This document shows, one piece after another, positions 55,371 to 64,000 of a stretch of DNA of 64,000 bases. Within the stretch, counting starts at the first letter, position 1, and every line of letters begins with the position of its first letter. The notes beneath the pieces were generated by a model. It was not told the origin of the DNA and searched no databases. It saw only the letters and a program-made list of their open reading frames with translations. This stretch comes from Megamerina dolium (taxonomy: Eukaryota; Arthropoda; Insecta; Diptera; Megamerinidae): the NCBI GenBank assembly GCA_963854835.1, contig OY978525.1, positions 23,211,253 to 23,275,252 on the forward strand, written 5' to 3'. A program made the translations under genes and the position numbers.

Positions 55371-58300
55371 TGTATAAGTTTTTTTCGTGACTGTACTTGA
55401 GATTTATCATCGCCTTTGGCATGCCATTTCTTGAGCCTTACCATTTACGATATGCTTAATAAATTTTCGGCCGAATAAATTCTGGGACATTCTAACCCCC
55501 TAGCAACCTCTAAAATGTCATTTTATACAGACTTTCTAAAAAGATATCAAAACGACCCTTTCGTATGAGAGAAAATGAGTTAAACTGTTCTACAAAATTA
55601 TTCCTTGTGAAATTTTATTATGTGTAGCCATATGAATATTGAACCCTTTTTTCCATTTACTGCAAAAAAAACCTCAGCCAAAAATTGCAAACTTAATATG
55701 GACAAAAAAAATGTTTCACCTAAGAATGAAGATTGAGTGGTTTTAACATATGGGTCGAGATCTTTTATCTTGAGCTGGAACCTTTCTGCGACTAGACAAT
55801 AACTCTGAAATTGTTTCGACTTCTTAATTACTCTACGTCCTTTGCCAGCATTTTAAACCCAATACATACCTATAATAGAGTATAAATCAGTCGGCCCGTG
55901 CCGACCGTGTGTACATTTGTGACACTTAAGGTTTAATTTAATTAGACGAATCTGTTTTACGAATGGATTTACATACCTATAAGTATGTGTATTTGTTGGC
56001 GTTATAAATTTAATCATTTAAAAACGATTCAGTAGCTCAGTGTATGTAAATGGGATGCACTCGGCTTGAACAATAATATGATAATATATGTAAGTATATG
56101 AGAATATGACCGTACATGACTGTATGACATGGTGTGAATGCATGCGTTGCGTTGAAAATGCAAAAGGTACAAAAGTAAAGTACACTTTACACATAAAGCA
56201 TAATTGATATAAATTATGTGCGCGTACATGTACGTCAGTGTGAGTGATTGTGTGTTGAAGCGATGCTGTGACCAGTTTTAATATAATTTTTATATGATGT
56301 ACGAGGTAGGTACATAGTATGGACCCAATCATAATCGTATCATTGTACAGGTGTATCGTTGATGGTCAGGCTGACCATATGGACACAATTTTAAGCCACA
56401 CATCCATGCACATGCAAATATACCTCGAATAAATTTAATTGCCTGTGTGTAAGTGAATCTTCATGGAAAGTGTTACCCATTTGGGGCGATACTACAAAAT
56501 ATATAGGTAAATAACCACATGAACTTTATTCAAAAGAATGTGTAATTTGGCATGCAACCACAATATGCAGATGACATCGACATACGTGTATGTACTATAT
56601 ACTTTCGAACTTGTTTATATTTATTGATAATTCTTTTTGTGGTTTCCATATGGCATGTGGGTGTTGTTCAATGTATGTACGTATGAGATGGGTGTTTTGC
56701 AATACATATTTGTACACTTGTTTGTATATATATTATATTGTTTATTATTATTTTTGTCTCTTTATGCACTTGTGTATTCAATATTCAATGTGCAAGTATG
56801 AGAAAGTAGTTGTTTCACGTATTTAATAATTATACCACAAAATAGACATTTTTTGGTGATAATTTTTTAAACAATAACAATAACATCATCGCAATACACA
56901 TGCAATAAAAATTATAAATATTGTAATAAATGTTATTATTGGACCAATACAAAATACGATATAATAACAATAAATAATTATAAGCAGACACACATATTTG
57001 TTTACGTATACGTATGTACATATAATAACTTATACGAGCATGATAATTGTATGATGATGAAATAATGCCTATGGCCGGATACCCTTTCGTATAAAAATAC
57101 AATGTATTATACATATGAATGTACATATGCATGTCCTTATAGTATCATTTAATTAATATTTTAATTGCTAAATTGTCTGTGTGCACACACTAGCGCCACT
57201 GAATATTCCCATATTGCCATAATTAATCCAAATGGATAATAAACGGAAAAACAATAAAATTTTTGTAATAAAATGGCTATTAAACATATATGTATATATA
57301 ATATTTTGAAAACAATAATAACAAAATTGAAAATTTATTAACGACGCAAAGTTTGTGAATTTGATATTTTTTGTTTTAAATAAAATTAAATTTACTTTGT
57401 TGAACACTTTTTTTTTCATTGCTTGATCCAACAACACAATTGCGAACAGAATATGTTCAAGTAGGTAAATTTGTATTTATTTTTGTATTTTTTGAATACA
57501 AATCATGATCCAAAATAACTCAAAAATTTTAATTATTGTCTCTACGAGTAAGTCCCTTCTACAATAGTACGTGATGGTCACAGAAGAGCTCTGTCCAATA
57601 CTTGGGTGGTTACTGTGTAATAAAAATTGTTAATTTTAAAAAGTTTAAATTTTCAGTTTCAAGAATAAGAAATTTCCTTATACGTCGAAATAAATTTATC
57701 CATTAAAAAAAAGGAAAATTTTGACATTATTGCAAAATATTTTGGACATTAATGCAGTTCACACTTGGTATCAGTGATTATGCAAACAAAAAAATTGGAC
57801 AAAAATAGGAAAAAATTGGTTCATTACGTTATACAAGAGTTTCAGCGCAATGTTCATAAAAGCCGCACTGCATTTAGTCTACAACGAGTATTTTTGAGTA
57901 AATTTTTGCAAACATTTCAAATAAAAAATGTGCCACGCTTATGCTGTCATCGAATTTATAAACGTTGAAAAAATTACTCATCTCTATGCGATAGAGTACC
58001 TTTATTAAAGGGGTTTCATCCAAAAAAATATAAAAGTCATAGTAGTTTTTGCTCTGGGGGAATCTGCTATATTTGCCATACAATGACAAGATATATTAGT
58101 GGACACCAAATGTTGCAACTTATTGGAGCTCAGAATTAAGTGTTGTTTCACTAGCTGAATGCATTAGAATGTTCTACCTTTCGACAGACTCGGTACAAAT
58201 GAATTATTTTCAATTAACTCGTATACTTCCCAACAACGAACATATGACAATTGCTTGATGTATGTATGTTACTACTTCAAAAAATTAAAAAATTGTTTTT

Positions 58301-58412
58301 ATCATGGTTGGTGTTTTCATTCTTAAAACGAACCTGGCCCAAGCATGCACAGCTGTATTCCAAATTTGAAAATCTTCTCTGTACGATTATATTTTTCCAT
58401 CCATCTCCGCAG
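55371..58412. other. AT-rich intergenic DNA with a repeat-end relic
   Basis: Positions 55873-55907 (gagtataaatcagtcggccc, then gtgccgaccg) resemble the 3' ends of the (GTCY)n repeat and keep a perfect short hairpin. The rest is AT-rich, with TATG-type simple sequence at 56000-57150. No gene recognised. Confidence 0.5.
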
Positions 58413-59141
58413 TTAAGGGGGTCTTCTACCTTGTTGGTTCAAAAAATTCGATTTTTTTTTTTGTTCAATTTTCCAACCCAGAAGGTGTTAGGAATATACC
58501 CTTAAAAGGATATAACTAAAATCTTATTATTTCGAGTTTTTCCGAGCCGTCGAAGACAGTTACGCGTGCTCTTATCGCAGCGCTCTTCGCGACCACCTAA
58601 AAGCTGGCCCATCGCGTTTTTCTAAAGTTATCTAACGTTCTATCGAATACCTGATGTATCTGTATCTATGTAATCTCTGTTATGCATGATAAATTTTTCG
58701 GTCCATTCAGTTTGAAAGAAAATTTAACGTCGGAAACATCCCGCTTGTTATATACATGAATATCTTTAAATGCGATTTCCCAAAAGTTGCGTTTTTGTAA
58801 CTGGTTGACATGATATCTCGAAAACTAATTGATTGATTGATTGAAATTTTATATCAAAATTTGTGAAAAACTTAAATCATTTTGGTTTTTTTGTTTCAGA
58901 CGATTTTCATGAGCTAAATAGTGTCAACCATTTGTGTATGCATTTTTTGCAAGGGACACTTCAAGGTCAAGTCACGGTCAAATCGAAGACAGTAAATTTT
59001 CAGTAAAATTAGTGTTAAATGTATTTAAATAAACAAGTTGAATGCAACAAACCGCACCTCGATTGCGTTTTTAGTTTTCCTATAACTAATATTCAAAAAA
59101 CAGTGTCAAAAATGAAACCACAAGGTAGAAGACCCCCTTAA
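58413..59141. mobile_element. MITE with TTAA ends (729 bp)
   Basis: Perfect inverted repeats of at least 22 bases: ttaagggggtcttctacctt at 58413 and its reverse complement ending at 59141. TTAA at each outer end fits a piggyBac-like target site. No transposase frame inside; the interior is moderately AT-rich with a gattgattgattga run near 58830. Shares its outer ttaagggggtc with the element at 37264-37818. Confidence 0.8.
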
Positions 59142-60071
59142 TATTCAATGGTAAATATGATCGTCGCGCGATGCTGGGTTGGAAGAGTACGTCTTTTGAT
59201 ACTTCTGCAGGTTAATTCAGGCAACATCTGGCAGAAAAATAACATTGGTTTATGACACTAAATAAACAAATACACATGGTAGAGGGTCATGAGGTCTATC
59301 AAATATGTCAAACTCCCGACTGATTCACAGGACGTTTAATTATCTACGACAATTGTTGGCAAGTACTTGAAAATATACGTAGTGCTTTTCGATAATCAGC
59401 GGATATGTATAATTTGAGAAGCAGGTATAAGCAATTTGTTGTAGGAGACACAATATATAGAAGAAATTTTGCAATCAGTAATGCAAAATGAAAATTCACT
59501 GCGAAATTTGGTCTAGTATAATTAAAAGCAGATGAAAAAAGGTACATACTTGCATGAATAAATTAAAAGCTGATAACAATAAAATTTTTTGGTATTAAGC
59601 ACAAGATTTAAAACCTTATATAAAATAGTATTCAGTTTTCAACATTTAAATTTTCTACTTGCTTTCTAATTTTCTACCTTGATTGAATTTACCAAAAAAA
59701 ATTTTTTTTTTTTTAAGTAGAAAACATTCTAGTATAGCTTTTGAAATAACTTCAAATAATTTTTTGCTATACACGTGAAAAGTTCTATTTAAATATTGAA
59801 CAGAAACATAGAATTAAAATAAAAAAATAAAAAAAGAATTAAAGAATAATTTGGGCCAGCAGATTCAAATCGGAATAGAAAGGAAAATGAATTTTAAGAG
59901 GATATCCAAAAAGAGATCATCTTGAACAGAATTCAAGCCATCATTTCAAGATTTTCAGAATTTTTGAGTGTTTTTTTTTTTTTTTGTTTGGGCATCCTAA
60001 TTTTTGGATATTCACACGCAGAGAAATTCATATTGTTGTTCAAATTTTGCTATTACATACAAAGTTATGTC
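59142..60071. other. AT-rich intergenic DNA
   Basis: Nothing recognised; long A and T runs. Confidence 0.5.
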
Positions 60072-60258
60072 GTCGAGTTCTTTTAGAAGCTTTTCCAAAT
60101 TGTTATTGCCGGAAGAATTGCCAATTGTTTGCCAACAGGTGGGTACCGTTCGAAAGAAAAATATTTGCAATATAAAATTTGTTATGCTTGAGCAGGTGAT
60201 TGAACCCAAGACCTACAGATCAGAACGCCAACACGCTAACTGCTGAGCCACGGCACAC
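60072..60258 (-). repeat. SINE 5' part with intact tRNA-like head
   Basis: Minus strand: box A (tagc-gttagcgtgttggcg region; plus-strand aacacgctaactgctgagcc at 60231-60250) and box B (plus-strand gattgaaccc at about 60199-60208). The body runs to gaagcttctaaaagaactcg, then breaks off. 3' truncated relative to the family. Confidence 0.8.
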
Positions 60259-60955
60259 TTTTGAAATTACTTTAACATAAATACAACCATTCACAAGGTG
60301 AATTACACAAGGCCTTCTACGAGTTCCTGTTTCATATGTAAGTTGTATTTTGATTTTCTGTGTGTAATTTACATATATTAGTTTAACATACTTGTATATA
60401 TACATATACATTATGTCATTCTCGTTTTTTTAACACTACTATCTATTTATCTAATATGTTTTTATGTTGAAAAATACCATGATGGAATAATTTAAGGTAC
60501 TGTACGTAGTGACACGCACATTTTGACACTACCCACGCTCAATGTTGCACTTTGGAAGTACGGGAAAATGGGGAATATTATAAGGCCTTTTATGAAAACG
60601 TAGGAAAACATATTTTTTAGGGTCAAATGAAATATGGATAATCGTGATTCTTGGTGTTAAAGATAATTTATTCATTTAGAAAAAGGAACTTCATTTACCT
60701 TTTTCAAATAATTTGGAATCCAAAATTACGAATTGTATTTCGTATTTAAATAAACAGGTATTAAAAATTTGATTGCTGAGTAAAATTAACAAAACTGAGG
60801 TTGTGTATCGTTATCATTAAAATGGGAATATATATTATTTGAAAAGAAAAAACCAAATGATATGCGGTTTTATTATTTTAATGATTTATTTAAATGTTTA
60901 ATACGAAAGTGCATCCGGCATTCCATATTTCGGGCTGTGATTACAATGTATATTA
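60259..60955. other. AT-rich intergenic DNA
   Basis: Nothing recognised. Confidence 0.45.
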
Positions 60956-62254
60956 TAATAAAACATAAGTATTGTCTTGAACATAAATAACACATTTACC
61001 TAACAGATATTTTCGTAATCTGTATTTAAACTGCATGGGACTAGGATTGTCATGAAGTCCAGCTCTTGCTCGCATTGCAGCAAAACAATTTACTAACAAC
61101 TAATACATCTTGGTTTAATCTATATGTGAGAATATAGTTGAAACCGTAGTTCTCGTTCAGATAAAAATAAAATTCCTTTAGGGAATTATTGCCCAATAAT
61201 ATTCCTTTTTGGAACGGTAGTAAAGATTGCATTTTGAATTTAGTTGTTTGAGCCTCTAATACAAATTATTTTGTAAGCAATATGTTTTTTCACATTTTTT
61301 ATTGAAAATAATGGATTTTGAATTTGATTTTTTCAGCCTTATCAAAACAAAAGCACGTGTATCAAACATACATAAGTTCATTTTCGAAATAATTTTTAAT
61401 TGATGTTCCAAATCCATGCCAAAGTGTTTTTTTGAGGAAATCGACTGGAATGATGTAAATTTTGTATTGAATACATCAAATCAATCATTAACTATGTCAA
61501 TGAAATTGACCGTTTCGCACGCGCTGTACATTGCTAACCCTAACGAATAGCAACGTCGTATCGCGCTCGCAGGGCTATGTGAAATCATTGGTGCTGCAAG
61601 TTTCACTTTCTGACGACCTGCATGATGTACCGTCAGATGGTTCTCACTAAGTTTGTGCACTGTCGATGCATCTGGAACAGACGTGTACGTCAACAACTGC
61701 GCACTTGTGCGCGTTGTCAATAACTTTTCTTGAAATAGATGGCCACTGTCAAGAAAGTGATTCCGTAAAAGCTTCAACAAATGCGGAACATCTGCAAACA
61801 TGAAAACTTTGCCATCTATTGCTAGATTTGGAAACCATCTCCGTTCTAACATAAAGAAGAAAGTACAAAAAATTACCTTACAGTCAGCCTGGACCGAATG
61901 AATTATACCCTGCACATAGATACATATATAAAAAGTTGCAAGCGGTTACTCATGCAGGGTATAAAAATCAATAGGTAACACTCACATACCGTTTGACACA
62001 TTTAATTCTTTCCAAAGGGCTTGATTGTCACCATCCATATCGGACACGATTCCCACGACAGGATAACATGCCACTTGAGCCACCGTAATTGCTATATCCA
62101 AAATAGCATTGGACATAGCAACATCGTACGCATAAAATATTGGCTGCTTCCACGAAGACTTTAAACCACGGGCAAAAACCATTTGGAAGTTTTTGCACGG
62201 CGTTCGGACGGTGTCTGACACAGGATCGTATTCATACATTGGTTCGACTTTCAT
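60956..62254 (-). pseudogene. P-element-like (THAP9-type) transposase relic
   Basis: Minus strand, in family order. The 62254-61982 part (EYDPVSDTVRTPCKNFQMVFARGL, WKQPIFYAYD, VVGIVSDMDGDNQALWKELNVSN) contains the Ser-Asp-Met block with a likely RNase H-fold catalytic Asp. It ends at a splice-donor-like GTATGTGAGT. After about 130 bp coding resumes: WFPNLAIDGKVFMFADVPHLLKLLRNHFLDSG, characteristic of P transposases, then RQKVKLAAPMISHSPASAIRRC and FIDIVND. A TGA at 61481-61483 breaks the frame, which then continues FDVFN. Further on are QSLLPFQKGIL, YGFNYILTYRLNQDVL (61232-61120) and, in a shifted frame, LHDNPSPMQFKYRLRKYLLGK (about 61060-61000). The N-terminal THAP DNA-binding domain was not found. 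It is not functional as it stands. Confidence 0.85.
61900..61968. repeat. Short (GTCY)-repeat end inserted in P-like intron
   Basis: Inside the gap between the two P-like coding blocks, the minus strand reads tataccctgcatgagtaacc ... gtgcagggtataattcattc, then ggtccaggctgactgtaagg. These are both ends of the repeat at 52752-55370 with almost all of its interior missing. Confidence 0.65.
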
Positions 62255-63063
62255 CTTACACTTAAAGAAAAGTCAATAGCTTCAGTTGTACATATAACTC
62301 CTCACACTTTTATAAAAGCAGCAGTATTTGTCTGTAAAATAAGAACGTAATTTGGTTTAAATTTTTTTAATCAGTTATAGAAATTGTTCATACTTACATT
62401 GTCAATAGTTTTAAAGTAATATTTCAGCAATGTTTATAACTTCTCACACCTTTGTAAAAGTAAAAGTAACGTCAATGAAATAAGAAATTAATTTGGATTA
62501 AATGTGTTTAATCAATTACCTAATTTTTTAATACTTACATTGAGTTTTAAATTGAAGAAATCTAATTTGAATATAAATTCTGAACGAAAAGCATAAAAGT
62601 AACGATGAAAAAACGACTGTAATGCACACACATATTTTTTCATTAAAGTAAATTGTAAACTATAGTTTATAAATTTTCTTCGAAAATGAAAAAGTATGTT
62701 TGGAAAGAAGCATTTCTGATTTGCTTGGGGAGTCAGAGTTGTCAAATTAGAAAGGGATAGAATCCTACTGTTAACGTTTATATATATTTTATTAAAACGC
62801 GTTAACATAAAAATTTGAATTTTTATTTTCGAGAAAATTTTATAATTGAATTGAAACATGAAAATTTTCAATATATAAAAATAAGATCATATTGATCTTG
62901 AATAAAAATATTTAACAAGTACAACTACAAGTTTATTGAATATCATAATAATAAAAACAATAATAATAATAACAATAATACCATAATAGTAATAATATAA
63001 CACTACAACTACTCTCCTCCTCCAAATTAATTCATTGTAAGTAAATTAAATGTAACTTTATTT
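62255..63063. other. AT-rich DNA with (AATAAT)n
   Basis: No exon for the missing N-terminus of the P-like transposase was found. A (AAT)n-like tract spans about 62945-63000. Confidence 0.4.
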
Positions 63064-63064
63064 T

Positions 63065-64000
63065 TATACCCTGCATAATGCAATATGCATGGTATATTCA
63101 TTTCGGTCAGATGTTTGTGTCCACTTGAAGGAATCTCCGGAGATATAGACATAGATATATATTCGTGATCAGCGTCGATTAAATTTTCGATTTAACGATG
63201 TCCGTCCGTCCGTCCGTCCGTCCGTCCGTCCGTCCGTCCGTCCGTCCGTCCGTCCGTCCGTCCGTCTGTCTGTCACCTGGCTGGTTCGCACGATAACTTG
63301 AGTAAATATTTAGCTATTTCGATGAAATTTGGCATAAGTAATCTATGATCCAAGGGTACGGAGGGGATTGATATTGGGCATGATCGGTCAATAACCACGC
63401 CCACACCAAGCATTCAAAGCGACTAACCTCGAAATTTTCAAAATCTTTAACTTGCTATAACTCACATAATATACCACTTGGGACAACAATATTTTGCACA
63501 TAGACTTATATTATACTACTATATAACCTCGCCAAAAGTGGTTGAGCCACGCCTACTTTTTAGCGTAGCTCTCATACAAAGTGTCTGTACTTCTTGTAAA
63601 TTGAAACAGCTGTAACTTCTACAATCTTCTGTCCAGAATAACCATTTTTGACACTGAGATTAACATGGTAGTCGGAAATAATATGGCAGAAAATCAGTGT
63701 GCCACGCCCACTCCTTTTTGGGTCTCCCATACAAAGTTGCGGAAATTAAAAAAAATGTTACCGGTTATAACTTACAAAATATTTAGCGTAGGACAACGAG
63801 ATTTGAGGTATGGATTAGTGTTGTACGAGCAACTAGGCTCACAAAAAATGGGCGCACCACGCCCACTGTTTATCGTAGCCCCCATACAAATTTTAAATTG
63901 AAACAGCTGTAACTTCGGCAATCTTCTGTCTAAAATAACCATAATTGACACTTAAATTAATATCGTAGTCGGCAAAAATCTGGCAGAAAATCAGTGTGCC
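63065..64000 (+). repeat. (GTCY)n repeat element, second copy, cut by window end
   Basis: It starts tataccctgcataatgcaat like the copy at 52752 and follows it closely, with (GTCC)16(GTCT)2 at 63200-63271. Unit markers lie at 63643 and 63940 (297 bp apart). It retains a ctataactcacata block near 63453-63467 that the first copy lacks. The near identity of the two copies, 10 kb apart in the same orientation, suggests recent spread or duplication. It continues beyond the window. Confidence 0.8.

Noticed and set aside
63200..63271. CRISPR-like or coding repeat
   Set aside because: It is a plain (GTCC)n tetranucleotide microsatellite within an interspersed repeat of a eukaryotic genome, with no spacers.

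Overview
The window looks like gene-poor, AT-rich nuclear DNA from a brachyceran fly. A fruit fly (Tephritidae) is the best fit. This is inferred from the mobile elements: a DD41D rosa-type mariner (a type described from Ceratitis), P-like and R1-like elements, and a repeat carrying a (GTCY)n microsatellite like the dipteran mini-me/DINE-1 repeats. No conserved multi-exon host gene is recognisable.

The most interesting content is three very small genes that a usual ORF length cut-off would miss. Two paralogues on the minus strand (24904-24996 and 27296-27388) each encode a 30-residue prepropeptide. Each has a signal peptide ending A-x-A, then K-P-P-x-C-F-[Y/F]-C-G-R-K. The Gly-Arg-Lys end is a classical amidation/dibasic processing signal, so the predicted product is an 8-residue amidated peptide with one possible disulfide. 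Both have a TATA box about 90 bp upstream of the ATG and a downstream AATAAA. A third mini-gene (34306-34428, plus strand) encodes a 40-residue precursor of a cationic, proline-flanked 21-residue peptide, with TATA box, initiator-like site and AATAAA at standard spacing.

The rest is mostly layered transposable-element debris. 0.5-1.2 kb: dead rosa copy with an internal duplication. 2.6-2.9 kb: SINE. 7.0-7.7 kb: mariner with its middle deleted. 7.9-8.2 kb: full SINE. 8.24-9.55 kb: almost intact rosa element inside an RTE-like LINE 3' end. 14.5-15.5 kb: 5'-truncated R1-like LINE with poly(A) and target duplication, inside a MITE. 16.9-17.6, 33.1-33.9, 36.7-37.2 and 41.0-41.4 kb: pieces of an RNase H-bearing LINE family. 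20.0-20.5 kb: complete MITE. 24-27.4 kb: SINEs interleaved with the two peptide genes. 28.3, 32.0-32.9, 37.9-38.3, 43.4-44.1, 48.8-50.7 and 51.3-51.6 kb: RTE-like LINE pieces (endonuclease, RT and 3' end). 45.2-46.7 kb: second R1-like LINE. 37.26-37.82 and 58.41-59.14 kb: two TTAA-flanked MITEs. 52.6-55.4 kb and 63.07 kb to the end: (GTCY)n repeat with about 300-bp internal units. 61.0-62.25 kb: P-element-like transposase relic.

A tRNA-derived SINE family with about 12 copies is scattered through the whole window and shows two different 3' tails. None of the transposase or RT reading frames is intact. All family assignments were made by reading motifs, without database searches.
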